A stretch of DNA of 35,491 bases from Bacillota bacterium (GTDB taxonomy: Bacteria; Bacillota_E; JAJZYS01; JAJYTV01), in the NCBI GenBank assembly GCA_021845645.1, contig JAJZVM010000035.1, positions 1-35,491 on the forward strand, written 5' to 3'. This document shows, piece by piece, positions 19,527 through 27,396 of the stretch. The notes below the pieces were generated by a model. It saw only the letters and a list, made by a program, of their open reading frames with translations, was not told the DNA's origin and made no database searches. Position 1 is the stretch's first letter, and each line of letters begins with the position of its first letter. A program made the translations under genes and the position numbers.

Positions 19527-20729
19527 CTACCGCTCGGCTGCGTCGCGTGCCGGCATGCGACGCAGGGACAAGAGCAGCCGGACGGCGAGCGCAGCGAGTG
19601 CGACGCCGAAGAGACGAAGGGCGAAGGCAACGCCAAAGGCGGCGAGGCTGAGTGACGCGAGGTAGAGGGCGAGCAGCCAGAGGCGTCCCCTGGGCGGCAG
19701 GATCTCCTGCAGCTTCGGTACGCGCTTGCCTGGCGAAAGGCGGCCCAGATGGCGCTCGAAGACGAGGAACGGCAGGATGCGCTCGAGATAGCCGAGCACC
19801 GCGACGGCCAGGCCGCCGAACGCCAGCAGCAGGGCATCCGCGAAGAGCGCCTGCGTCAGGGCGAGCGTCGACGCGAGGAGCAAGAGCGCCGCCGCCAGAT
19901 GGGCCAGGCCTGTGTAGGGCGGCGGCTTGCCGCGCGTTCCTCGCGCAAGGGCCCAGACGCCGAGCATCGCATGACACAAGGCGGCCGCCGCGAGCGGCCA
20001 GGCAGCCGCGGTGGCGGACTTTCCCGAGAGCAGGGCCGCCATGATCGCGGCGCCCGCGAACAGGGCCGGCGGCAGGAAGGCGATGGGACCGGACAGTTGG
20101 CGCGCGCGCCCGAACATGGGCAGAAGCTGCCATGATACGCCCGCGAGGAGTGCTCCGAAGCCCATACCGAAGGCCAGGGCAAGATGCCACGGCAGGATGA
20201 CGAGGAGCACCGGCAGGTCGAAGGCGAGGCCGACGGCCATCAGGATGCCGCCCGTCGCGGCGCCGAGAAAGCCGAGAAGCCCGAGCAGCAGGCCGAGGTG
20301 CAGGGGTCTTGGGCGTCGTCCACGAGCGATGCGGCCCAGCGCGTGCGCAAACACCCACGCGAGCGCCGTGAAGGCCAAGAGGCCGCCCGCTGCCAGCGCG
20401 GGCGGCCATGAGACCAGAAAGCCGATGCAGAGCAGGAGTCCGCCGGCAGGCAGGGCGAGCAGCAGAAGACCGAGGCGATGGGGACAGGGGTGGCTTTGGC
20501 CGGTCGTCGCCGCGCTCAGCTGCGCCGCCGCCGCGGTGGCCAGCGTGAGGAGTCCCGCGACCAGCGCGAGGTGGATGAGTCCAAGGAGGGACTCGCCTCG
20601 GGGAGCGCCGAGCAGCGCAAGCCAGCAGCCCGCCAGGATCAGGGCGCCAAGGCCGGCCGCGATCGGCCGCAGCACCACGTGCGGCGGTGGCGCCGTGCGC
20701 GGCGTGACGATCAGGGGATCCCTCGGCAT
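19527..20729 (-). CDS. polytopic membrane protein, second of a tandem pair
   Basis: 400 residues from an ATG at 20729 that overlaps the previous gene's stop (TGATG), so translation is coupled. The frame extends further upstream, but there it is antisense-like to the previous gene and is rejected. About 10-12 hydrophobic segments, very Leu/Ala-rich. One segment reads PWHLALAFGMGFGALLAGVS followed by WQLLPMF, similar to a segment of the upstream partner. That H...(L/F)G...G...P layout recalls subunit I-like proteins of the heme-copper oxidase superfamily, but the full set of six histidines is not visible. I do not assign a function; it could be a heme or copper membrane protein in respiration or nitric-oxide handling. 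Confidence 0.7.
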   Translation of the reverse strand: MPRDPLIVTPRTAPPPHVVLRPIAAGLGALILAGCWLALLGAPRGESLLGLIHLALVAGLLTLATAAAAQLSAATTGQSHPCPHRLGLLLLALPAGGLLLCIGFLVSWPPALAAGGLLAFTALAWVFAHALGRIARGRRPRPLHLGLLLGLLGFLGAATGGILMAVGLAFDLPVLLVILPWHLALAFGMGFGALLAGVSWQLLPMFGRARQLSGPIAFLPPALFAGAAIMAALLSGKSATAAAWPLAAAALCHAMLGVWALARGTRGKPPPYTGLAHLAAALLLLASTLALTQALFADALLLAFGGLAVAVLGYLERILPFLVFERHLGRLSPGKRVPKLQEILPPRGRLWLLALYLASLSLAAFGVAFALRLFGVALAALAVRLLLSLRRMPARDAAER

Positions 20730-21985
20730 CACGCTAGCGGCCGCCCGACGTAATGGCCCGCGAGCCGCCAGCCTGCCGCCGTGAACGCGGCTGCGGCAAG
20801 GGCGCTGAGCATCTCGCCCGCTGCCAGCACCGGCCGGGAGGGGATCGCCAGGCCTGCGGTGCCGAGTGGCACGGCCAAGTAGAGGAACCAGCTGCCGGCC
20901 CGCAGATAGCCCGGGCCCACCATGTCGGTCAGCCGAGGGGCTCTCTTCCCCGGGGCCAGGTCCGCGTAGCTGTGGAACCAGACGAGGAACGGCGCGACCT
21001 TGAACAGGAAACCCCAGAGGTTGGCCCCTGCGACGCCGAAGGCGAAGAGCCAGGCGTAGGCGTACGGCGAGATCTTCAGGACACCCAGCAGCTGCAGCGG
21101 GATGGCGATCAACAGGACGCCGAGGACGATCCAGCTCAGGATGGCCTGGCGGATGCCGGGCTCGATGGGACGCTGGCGCGCGGAGACGAGGCGGCGCATG
21201 TCCATCAGGAAGAGGACATAGGCGGCCAGCGCCGGCAGGGCAGCGAGAGCCGCCAGTCTGTCGGAACCGAAGAGCGCCATCGCCCCGGCCCAGAGCACGG
21301 CCAGGCTCCAGAGAACGAACACCGCCGCTGGGTAGCGCTCGCGCTCGTGCGACAGGGTGAACATGGCGATCAGCTTGTAGCTCACCGCGAGAATGGCGAG
21401 CGTGATCCAGCCGAAACCGCCGAGGTCGGCGTGGAGCGCGATAAAGCGTACGGGAGACACCTGCCAGAAGCCGTAGCTGAAGTTCAGGGCCTCCGTCAGG
21501 CCGAAGAGCACCGTGAGCACGAGAAAGCAGGCGGCGACCAGCGCGCCGGCCGGCGTCGGCGAGGGAACCGTCACCCCCTGCACCGTGCGCATGAGGAGGT
21601 AGCAGAAGGCGAGCACGCCTAGCACCACCAGGCTCCCCCCGACCGCGAGCAGCCCCGGCAGGCCGTAGCCGAAGCCGAGCAGCATCAGGACGACGCCAGG
21701 CAGGGTGCCTCCCGGCACGAGGAGCGCAAAGCGGCCCGCAGGCACCTTGGCGACGCCTGCCACCGGCACGATCATCAGCATCGCGCCCATCGTCGTGGCA
21801 GTGACCCAGCCGAGCGTGAAGAGGTGCGTCAGGACGAGCGTCGCGCTGGAGCCCGGCAGGCCATAGGCGGCCCAGCCGGGCTCGACCAGGAGGGCGGCGG
21901 CCAAGGCGAGGCTCGCCAAAAGGCCGAACGCCAGGTGCGCGAGCGGCAGCCGCACATCGGCGCCGCCCGGGGCCATCGGCAGCAT
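20729..21985 (-). CDS. polytopic membrane protein, subunit I-like, first of a tandem pair
   Basis: 418 residues, about 12 hydrophobic segments. Two internal segments share a pattern: LTHLFTLGWVTATTMGAML (then VP) and ALHADLGGFGWITLAILAVS (then YKL). These H-x-x-L-G-W stretches resemble heme-ligating helices of CcoN/NorB-type subunit I relatives. WFHSYADLAPGKR near the C-terminus adds another His. The HPEVY copper motif is absent, so it is not a standard oxidase. The ATG at 21985 follows the DUF2249 stop by 3 bases. The next gene overlaps its stop. An operon DUF2249 / this protein / the 400-residue partner is likely, possibly forming a heterodimer. Confidence 0.7.
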   Translation of the reverse strand: MLPMAPGGADVRLPLAHLAFGLLASLALAAALLVEPGWAAYGLPGSSATLVLTHLFTLGWVTATTMGAMLMIVPVAGVAKVPAGRFALLVPGGTLPGVVLMLLGFGYGLPGLLAVGGSLVVLGVLAFCYLLMRTVQGVTVPSPTPAGALVAACFLVLTVLFGLTEALNFSYGFWQVSPVRFIALHADLGGFGWITLAILAVSYKLIAMFTLSHERERYPAAVFVLWSLAVLWAGAMALFGSDRLAALAALPALAAYVLFLMDMRRLVSARQRPIEPGIRQAILSWIVLGVLLIAIPLQLLGVLKISPYAYAWLFAFGVAGANLWGFLFKVAPFLVWFHSYADLAPGKRAPRLTDMVGPGYLRAGSWFLYLAVPLGTAGLAIPSRPVLAAGEMLSALAAAAFTAAGWRLAGHYVGRPLA

Positions 21986-21988
21986 CGC

Positions 21989-22225
21989 CTAGCTCTGCGG
22001 CCGGCCGATGCGGACGCGCCACACCTCGGGACCCTGCTCGAGGTAGGTCCATTCGAACTGGCCCTCGTGCTCGGCGGAGAACTGGTAGTAGAGGGGCTTC
22101 GGGTCGTGGTCGTTCACGAGCTCGAACCCTTCGCCTGGCTGCAGCTCGCCGAACATGTGGAAGATGGTGGTGTGCCGCTGGGCAGGCGCGAGCCGGCGCA
22201 CATCAAGGACTTGCTCCTCTGGCAT
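21989..22225 (-). CDS. DUF2249 domain protein
   Basis: 78 residues from ATG 22225, preceded by AAGGAGGT at 6 bases, the best ribosome binding site in the region; the longer frame upstream is discarded. It opens with the DUF2249 signature VLDVRRLAPAQRHTTIF. The core FELVNDHDPKPLYYQF (-L-NDHDP-PL-) is diagnostic. Small cytoplasmic TusA/cupin-sized domain whose function is not established; the family is frequently found with respiratory and nitrogen-oxide genes. First gene of the operon with the two membrane proteins. Divergent from another DUF2249 gene, sharing a palindrome-containing intergenic region. Confidence 0.87.
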   Translation of the reverse strand: MPEEQVLDVRRLAPAQRHTTIFHMFGELQPGEGFELVNDHDPKPLYYQFSAEHEGQFEWTYLEQGPEVWRVRIGRPQS

Positions 22226-22309
22226 GCGTGGACCTCCTTCGCGTTCTCGATCGTCCCGAGCGTAGCCCGCTCCACGCCGCCGCGCTGTGACATCCGCTGT
22301 GCGGCCGAG

Positions 22310-22323
22310 GTGTCGCACGACAC
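22310..22323. promoter_or_regulatory. palindrome GTGTC-GCAC-GACAC in the divergent DUF2249 promoter region
   Basis: Perfect dyad of 5-base half sites spaced by 4, the geometry used by FNR/DNR-type regulators (half site-N4-half site), though the half-site sequence is not the FNR consensus. It sits 30 bases before the plus-strand DUF2249 start and about 85 before the minus-strand one. Candidate operator for the local CRP/FNR-family protein or another regulator. Confidence 0.4.
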
Positions 22324-22352
22324 ATCCCCCAGGGCGTCGCGCGTCTAGGCTC

Positions 22353-22625
22353 ATGTCGGATGCGCAAGATTCCGGAAGCGGGGTGGCAGACATGGCGAGA
22401 GAACGCCTGCTCGACGTGCGGGAGACGATCAAGGCGGGCGGGGAGCCGTTCGACGACATCATGCAGGCAGTCGCAGAGCTCGCGCAGGACGAGGATCTGG
22501 TCCTGCTGGCCCCGTTCGAGCCCGTGCCGCTCTTCGGCGTGCTGGCCGCGAAGGGGTTCCGCCACGCCTCGGAGGCGCTGCCGCAGGGCGACTACCGCGT
22601 GCGCTTCTCGCGGGGTGACGCCTGA
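22353..22625 (+). CDS. DUF2249 domain protein, divergent copy
   Basis: 90 residues if started at ATG 22353; GTG 22383 and ATG 22392 are alternatives with weak purine-rich leaders, and the conserved domain only begins at LLDVRETIKAG. The remainder PFDDIMQAVAELAQDEDLVLLAPFEPVPLFGVL follows the DUF2249 pattern, with APFEPVPL in place of NDHDP-PL, so the usual Asp/His residues are lost. It overlaps the next gene by one base (TGATG). Likely cotranscribed with the MIP18-family protein. Confidence 0.78.
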   Translation: MSDAQDSGSGVADMARERLLDVRETIKAGGEPFDDIMQAVAELAQDEDLVLLAPFEPVPLFGVLAAKGFRHASEALPQGDYRVRFSRGDA

Positions 22626-22936
22626 TGGCGGCGGCGGCGCCAACCAAGGCAGAGGTGCTGGACGTGCTGCGTGAGGTGATGGACCCGGAACTGGGCGTCG
22701 ACATCGTCTCGCTGGGACTTGTCTACCACGTCGATGTCCGTGACGACGGCGTCGTCGATATCACAATGACCCTGACGACCCCTGGCTGCCCCCTGCACGC
22801 CATCATCGGCCGGTCGATCGAGCGCGCCATGCTGCCGCTCGGCGTATCCGATGTCAAGGTGCAGCTTGTCTTCTCGCCACCCTGGGACCCGCGCATGATG
22901 AACGACGACGCGCGCCTGCAGCTCGGCATGGGCTGA
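22625..22936 (+). CDS. MIP18/PaaD/SufT-family (DUF59) iron-sulfur assembly protein
   Basis: 103 residues. Family marks: LREVMDPELGVDIVSLGLVY at the N-terminus, MTLTTPGCPLH with the conserved Cys, and a C-terminal PPWDPRMM. DUF59 proteins help in assembly or transfer of Fe-S clusters. Its start overlaps the stop of the DUF2249 gene, so the two are translationally coupled. Given nearby multi-cluster ferredoxins it may serve maturation of those enzymes, but this is inference. Confidence 0.9.
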   Translation: MAAAAPTKAEVLDVLREVMDPELGVDIVSLGLVYHVDVRDDGVVDITMTLTTPGCPLHAIIGRSIERAMLPLGVSDVKVQLVFSPPWDPRMMNDDARLQLGMG

Positions 22937-22941
22937 AGCGG

Positions 22942-23640
22942 TCAATCCAGGCGGCGCTGCAAGAGCTCCGGCGTGATTTCAAGATGGCCGTCGCTTCCGA
23001 CGGCAATGCTCCCCTCCTGGCGAAAGTCGCCAAGGAGGCGTGTCACCGTTTCGCGCGAGGCGCCGATCAGCTGCGCGAGCTCGCGGTGCGTGACCTGCAG
23101 CCCCACCTTGACGTGTCGACCCATGGCGCGGTCCCGCACGCCCGCAAGCTGCAGCAGCGCCGCCGCCAGACGACCGGCCGTATCCCGCGTGCCGAGGTCC
23201 AGCACCTGCTGCGACGTGCCCGTGAGGCGGCGTGCGAAAAACGCCAGCAGGGCCCATGCGAGGGCGGCATCGCTCTGTGCGAGGCTGCGCAGGGAGTGGT
23301 TGCGGATGCAGCCGATCCAGCTGTCTTCAAGGGTCTGCGCAGTCCCGGGGTAGATGCCGCCCACGACGAAGCCGGTGATCGCGAAGAGCTCGTTCGGCTG
23401 CAGAAGGTGCAGCGTCTGCTCCTGGCCGTCGGACGTGGTCTTGAACACCTTCACGGCGCCGCGGTGCACGAAGCAGAGCATCTCGGCCGGCTCGCCTTCG
23501 CCGAAGATGTACATGTCCTTGCGATAGTGCCGCATGCTCGTGATCTCCGCGAGACGGGCAGTCGTCGCCTCCGGAAGTTCGGCGAACGGCCCCACCTCGA
23601 CGAGGGCCCCGGCAGCTGCGGGAGCTTGGGCGTGAGCCAC
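22942..23640 (-). CDS. CRP/FNR-family transcriptional regulator
   Basis: 232 residues from a GTG at 23640 with AAGGAG 9 bases upstream; the long N-terminal extension of the frame is discarded. A cyclic-nucleotide-binding-type beta roll (about 18-130; YIFGEGEPAEMLCFVHRGAVKVF) is followed by a dimer helix and HTH (about 168-215). The recognition helix GASRETVTR keeps R, E and R at the positions that E. coli CRP uses to read TGTGA. There is no N-terminal cysteine cluster, so it is not an iron-sulfur FNR. The phosphate-binding cassette arginine/serine pair is not seen (YPGTAQT), so cAMP is unlikely; the signal is unknown. A TGTGA-N6-TCACG site exists at 31842-31857. Confidence 0.9.
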   Translation of the reverse strand: MAHAQAPAAAGALVEVGPFAELPEATTARLAEITSMRHYRKDMYIFGEGEPAEMLCFVHRGAVKVFKTTSDGQEQTLHLLQPNELFAITGFVVGGIYPGTAQTLEDSWIGCIRNHSLRSLAQSDAALAWALLAFFARRLTGTSQQVLDLGTRDTAGRLAAALLQLAGVRDRAMGRHVKVGLQVTHRELAQLIGASRETVTRLLGDFRQEGSIAVGSDGHLEITPELLQRRLD

Positions 23641-23770
23641 CTTTTCGCACTCCTTCCGACCTGAACGTAGCACCAAGAATCGTGCCGCGCCACCGCGAGG
23701 CACCCGTCCCCGGAAACGCCGGGCTACCCCCGGACGGCGGCGGATCTTCGCAAGCCTGATCGTAAGGCCG

Positions 23771-24028
23771 GTCAAGCGCTGTGTCTGTGCGCTCCTGCAA
23801 GGATGGCGAGATCTGCGTGGAATTCGGCTGTCGGACCCTGCCGATGGCCTGTTCGTCGAGCAGGTGCTCGCAGGCCGTCTCGCGCGCGGCGTGGTGCTCC
23901 ACCCCGCCGGTCCGTTCGGCAACGTCCTGCGCCTTATCCTGCCAAGCAACGTCAGCGACCGCGATCTCGTCGAGGGCATCGGCATCCTGGATCGGGCGAT
24001 CGCGGCGGCGGCCGGCCGCGACGGCTGA
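23771..24028 (+). pseudogene. C-terminal remnant of a class III aminotransferase
   Basis: One plus-strand frame ending at TGA 24026-24028 reads a class III (GabT-type) aminotransferase C-terminus: ARGVVLHPAGPFGNVLRLIL, then ILDRAIAAA. Upstream in frame is LRGIRLSDPADGLFVEQVLAG, compressed relative to intact enzymes. The PLP-binding domain and catalytic lysine are missing and there is no start codon with a ribosome binding site. Remnant of a gene lost by deletion. Confidence 0.6.
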
Positions 24029-24058
24029 CGAGCCTCCGGTGATCGGGGGCGGGTCGGA

Positions 24059-24097
24059 CAGGCAAGGAGGCCGCCGGCTGTGCGGCCTCCTTGCCTG
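24059..24097. terminator. 16-bp hairpin ending the molybdoenzyme operon
   Basis: Left arm CAGGCAAGGAGGCCGC (24059-24074), loop of 7 bases, right arm GCGGCCTCCTTGCCTG (24082-24097), perfect. It lies 10 bases downstream of the minus-strand ferredoxin stop. No T-run. It could also end transcription of the decayed gene from the other side. Confidence 0.6.
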
Positions 24098-24106
24098 CCG
24101 TCCCTG

Positions 24107-25504
24107 CTAGCCCTGCAAGGTCGCGCGGCACTCGGGGCAGTAGTCGAGCCGATCGACGAGCACGCCGCCGAACCCTGCGGTCTCCATTCGGGCTCGCAGC
24201 GCGGCGACGAACGAAGGCGTCTCGTAGGGCAGGCCGCATCCTTTGCAGAGGGCTTTCTCCGCGCGGAAGATCTCCTGCGGTCCGAGCAGGTCCCCTACCG
24301 TCGCCTCCGATACCGCAAGAGCCTTCTCAGGGCAGATGTCGCTGCAGGCGCCGCAGCCCGTGCAGAGTGCCGCGTCGAGTTTCAGAGCCGTGCCCCTGGC
24401 ACCTTCCTCGATCGCGAAGGCGCCCGCAGGACAGGCGTGCACGCAGCCGCTGCAGAGAGTGCATCGGGTCTCTCCCGCAGCCATCTGCACAGTCCAGCCG
24501 AGGGCCGGCCAGGTCTGCTCCTTCACTTCTTCAGGCAGCACCTTTGCGATGTTGCGCAGCGATCGGGCGAAGTGTGCCCGTCGTCCTACCGGCTGCGCCT
24601 GCCCGGTCTCACGCGCGCCGGCCTTCTCGGCATCCCAGTCCAGCCTCAGGCTCTGCAGGCGCCCAAGCCGGCGCAGAGCGGCCTCCGCCTGGGGATGCAG
24701 GCGACAGTCGCTCCTTTCGCAGCGGAGCTGCGGCAGTTGCCCCAGTTCCTCGAAGGATGCCAGAAGCTGAGGCCATCCCGCCTCGCCTATGCAGCCGACC
24801 GGCAGGGAGACGGTGTCCTCCGGGACTTCCTGCTCCATCACGGGACAACGCAGCGTCAGGGGCGGCGCACCCGGCACGGCGGCGAGCACTGCGAGCGCGG
24901 CCTGCCATTGTCCGTCGGCGAGATAGGCATCTGTCAGGGCGCCTGTCGGGCAGGTGGCCACGCAGGCGCCGCATCCCGTGCACCGCTCGGCGTCGATGCG
25001 CACCGTCGTCCCAGCGTCGCTGACGGCCTGTTCCGGACAGGTCGGGATGCACAGGCAGCAGCCATGTTTGCGACCGCAGAGTTCTGCCTCCAGCCATGGC
25101 GCGGCCGGCAGAGGGCGACCAAGCGGCAGGGGGATCTGCAGGAGCGCCCGCCGGGTCATCTCTCGCGGCGGCGGCGAGACGTCCCGCTCCGGCGCAACGC
25201 CGCTCCTGCCTGTCGTGATGCGGGCGATCTCGAGATCCACCTGGAGGAAGAGGGACTCCCGACCTCTCGCATCCGCTGTCTTGTCCCAGCGCACCACCGC
25301 AAGTTCACCTGGATCGCCTGGCGGTGGCGACTTCTCCGGCCGCAGCAGGACGAGGAGAGGACCGTCGCGCGCATCTCGGCGCGCAGCTGGCAGCCGAAGA
25401 GAGGTCCAGGAGAGGTCGGGCCAACGCTCGGCCAGATGGCTACGCAGAGCCTGTGCGAGTTCCTCGGGAAGGTCTGGGTCGAAACCGATCTCGAGTTGGG
25501 ACAT
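24107..25504 (-). CDS. multi-cluster ferredoxin with Cys-rich central and C-terminal domains
   Basis: 465 residues, ATG with GGGGAG 8 bases upstream. Two classical 2x[4Fe-4S] ferredoxin modules. Module 1: a first set around C143-C156 (CGRKHGCCLCIPTC) and C175/178/181/185 (CTGCGACVATCP). Module 2: C348/351/354/358 and C381/384/387/391. Between them sits a Cys-bearing segment (C220, C238, C262, C267; LRCP, PVGCIG, RCERSDC), like the CP...PC(I/L)G region of some hydrogenase- and heterodisulfide-reductase-associated proteins. At the end CKGCG ... YCPEC (C420/423/456/459) looks like a rubredoxin or zinc ribbon. No signal peptide, so cytoplasmic. Last gene of the molybdoenzyme operon; perhaps an electron carrier or assembly factor. 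Four clusters predicted. Confidence 0.85.
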   Translation of the reverse strand: MSQLEIGFDPDLPEELAQALRSHLAERWPDLSWTSLRLPAARRDARDGPLLVLLRPEKSPPPGDPGELAVVRWDKTADARGRESLFLQVDLEIARITTGRSGVAPERDVSPPPREMTRRALLQIPLPLGRPLPAAPWLEAELCGRKHGCCLCIPTCPEQAVSDAGTTVRIDAERCTGCGACVATCPTGALTDAYLADGQWQAALAVLAAVPGAPPLTLRCPVMEQEVPEDTVSLPVGCIGEAGWPQLLASFEELGQLPQLRCERSDCRLHPQAEAALRRLGRLQSLRLDWDAEKAGARETGQAQPVGRRAHFARSLRNIAKVLPEEVKEQTWPALGWTVQMAAGETRCTLCSGCVHACPAGAFAIEEGARGTALKLDAALCTGCGACSDICPEKALAVSEATVGDLLGPQEIFRAEKALCKGCGLPYETPSFVAALRARMETAGFGGVLVDRLDYCPECRATLQG

Positions 25505-25529
25505 CAGAGTCGCTCCCCACAGCGGCGGT

Positions 25530-26171
25530 TCAGACGCTGTCCCTGGCCAGGAGCTCCAGCAGGGCAGGCAGCCACGCCTGCGTCAGCTGGGCGACAAGGC
25601 GGTAGAACGGCAGCTTCGAGGACTCCTCCACCTTGGCGCAGAAAGGCGGCTGCCAGATCGCCAGATGCTCCGCGAGGAGCTCGCGGGCGGCCGCCCGCTC
25701 ACTCTCGCCGCGATCGAGCGCGTAGGCGACCGCCTCCCACTCCGCGGAGACATGGTCGGGCAGCTCCCGCAGCTCCTCGCGCATGCGCACGCCGATCTCG
25801 TCGTAGAGGTCCGCCACCTTGCCCGTGACCGCTCCAAAGACGGTGCCCTCCTCGAGGCGCGGCCTGTCCTTGCGCCAGAGTGCCTCATAGGGAGGGCAGG
25901 GCACGGTGCCTGGGCCTACGAAGAGCCGCTCGTACTCCTCCGCGAGCACGCGGTGTGGGGCCCTGAGAGCGTCGCTTAGGGGCGCGAGGGATTCCTCGCC
26001 CCGTCCGAGGGCTTCGGTCACGAGCGCGAGATCGCGCTGGAGCGCCTCGCTGCGCCAGAGCCTCAGGGCCTTGAGTTCCGGCTCGCCCCAGAACGCCGCA
26101 AGGGCCGTCGCCGCCGCACGGGCGGCGGCGAGCGGCGAGAGGGCGGCGGCCACGACGTCAGTCTGCGACAT
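25530..26171 (-). CDS. TorD/DmsD-family molybdoenzyme chaperone
   Basis: 213 residues, all-helical appearance, no signal. Family features: LAEEYERLFVGPGTVPCPPYE (the TorD signature loop) and ELPDHVSAEWEAVAYAL further on. TorD proteins bind the Tat leader of the catalytic subunit and hold it until the molybdopterin cofactor is inserted. The start overlaps the 3' end of the NrfD-like gene by 14 bases, and GGGAG lies 10 bases upstream of the ATG within it. Its presence strongly supports export of subunit A by Tat. Confidence 0.9.
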   Translation of the reverse strand: MSQTDVVAAALSPLAAARAAATALAAFWGEPELKALRLWRSEALQRDLALVTEALGRGEESLAPLSDALRAPHRVLAEEYERLFVGPGTVPCPPYEALWRKDRPRLEEGTVFGAVTGKVADLYDEIGVRMREELRELPDHVSAEWEAVAYALDRGESERAAARELLAEHLAIWQPPFCAKVEESSKLPFYRLVAQLTQAWLPALLELLARDSV

Positions 26172-27378
26172 GGTCGGCGGACTCCCTGATGGCGTGGTCC
26201 ACGCGGCAGAGGCGGTAGCCGATCGCGATGGCCAGGGCGATCAAAGCGAACATGCCGAGCGTGATCAGGTACTCGACCCACGTCGGGCTGTAGTGGCCGA
26301 CCAGCTGGAACGAACCGCCCGAAGAGACGGCTCCGAGCGCGGTGCCGGGAGGCAGCTGGATGAGCGGGTTGACGAACGCCGGCACGACGAGCTCGACGCG
26401 GAAGGCGTAGACACCCATCAGGATCAGGACCGCGGCCAGGGCGACGTTACCCACACTGCGGCGTAGCTTCGACGACGCCAGGATGACGAACGGCACGATC
26501 CCGCCGATGACCCACTCGAACCAGAACGTGAGCTGGAACGGCCCACCGGGCAGGATCATGTCCAGAACCTGACGGTCCTTCGGGATGTTGTCCCAGGCGA
26601 TGGTCACGTAGTCGCACGCCACGAAGAAGAGGTCGACGAAGAGGGCCATGACCATCAGCCCGGCGAGCCAGCGCCAGGTCCCTTCGGGAATGCGCACGCG
26701 CTGGTAGCGCTGCAGGATCCACGCGATCAGGACGATCAGGGCCGTGCCCGACAGGATCGCGGACGCGACGAAGATGGGCGGCATGAGCGCCGTGTTCCAC
26801 CAGGGGCGCGAGAACTGCAGGCCGAAGATGATGGCCGTGATCGAGTGCAGCAGGACGGCCAGCGGCAGGCCGATGAACGCGAGGGTGGTGAGGGTCGCCT
26901 TGCGCTCGGGGCGCTTCACCATCACCCAGAGCTCAATAGCGGAGAAGAGGAAGTAGACGGTGATGATCGTGATGTCCCATACGAGCGGCGAGGTCCAGTT
27001 CGGGTAGATGAAGAGGTTCAGCACCCGGCTCGGCTGGCCGAGGTCAGGGATGATCATCAGGCCCGCGGCGGCAGAGAAGACCATCGCCGTAAGCACGCCG
27101 AGACGCGCGAGCGGTCTCAGGGCCTCGATGTGGAAGACCTCGGCCGACGAGGCGACGATCAGGCCGCCGGCGGAGAGGCCGACGAGATAGGCGAAGGTGA
27201 AGATGTACATGCCCCACGAGACCACGTCGCGCATGCCGGTGGCGGCAAGGCCGTGGGCAAGCTCGTAGAACCATGCCACGAGCCCCGCCAGGACGAGGAC
27301 GCCGAGGACCCAGATCCAGGGGCTGCGCGCAAGGCCGGGGGCTTTGGGCAGGTCTGTGCGGACGCCGCTGCTGACCAT
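26158..27378 (-). CDS. NrfD/PsrC-type membrane anchor subunit C
   Basis: 406 residues with about 9-10 transmembrane helices. NrfD-family segments: VSWGMYIFTFAYLVGLSAGG in the N-terminal half, and PDLGQPSRVLNLFIYPNW, then SPLVWD. HSITAIIFGLQFSRPWWNTA is also typical. This subunit exchanges electrons between the quinone pool and the periplasmic/outer-face Fe-S subunit without heme. The ATG at 27378 has AGGGG 9 bases upstream and lies 18 bases after the subunit B stop. The protein has charged ends outside the membrane helices. Part of an ABC operon of the CISM (complex iron-sulfur molybdoenzyme) type. Confidence 0.92.
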   Translation of the reverse strand: MVSSGVRTDLPKAPGLARSPWIWVLGVLVLAGLVAWFYELAHGLAATGMRDVVSWGMYIFTFAYLVGLSAGGLIVASSAEVFHIEALRPLARLGVLTAMVFSAAAGLMIIPDLGQPSRVLNLFIYPNWTSPLVWDITIITVYFLFSAIELWVMVKRPERKATLTTLAFIGLPLAVLLHSITAIIFGLQFSRPWWNTALMPPIFVASAILSGTALIVLIAWILQRYQRVRIPEGTWRWLAGLMVMALFVDLFFVACDYVTIAWDNIPKDRQVLDMILPGGPFQLTFWFEWVIGGIVPFVILASSKLRRSVGNVALAAVLILMGVYAFRVELVVPAFVNPLIQLPPGTALGAVSSGGSFQLVGHYSPTWVEYLITLGMFALIALAIAIGYRLCRVDHAIRESADHVAD

Positions 27379-27396
27379 GGCTACAATCCCCTCTCG

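Noticed and set aside
19527..22052. 841-residue minus-strand open frame
   Set aside because: Only its last 400 codons match a membrane protein; the earlier part is an Arg/Pro/Ala-rich shadow of the 418-residue gene, and a TGATG start at 20729 explains the true gene.
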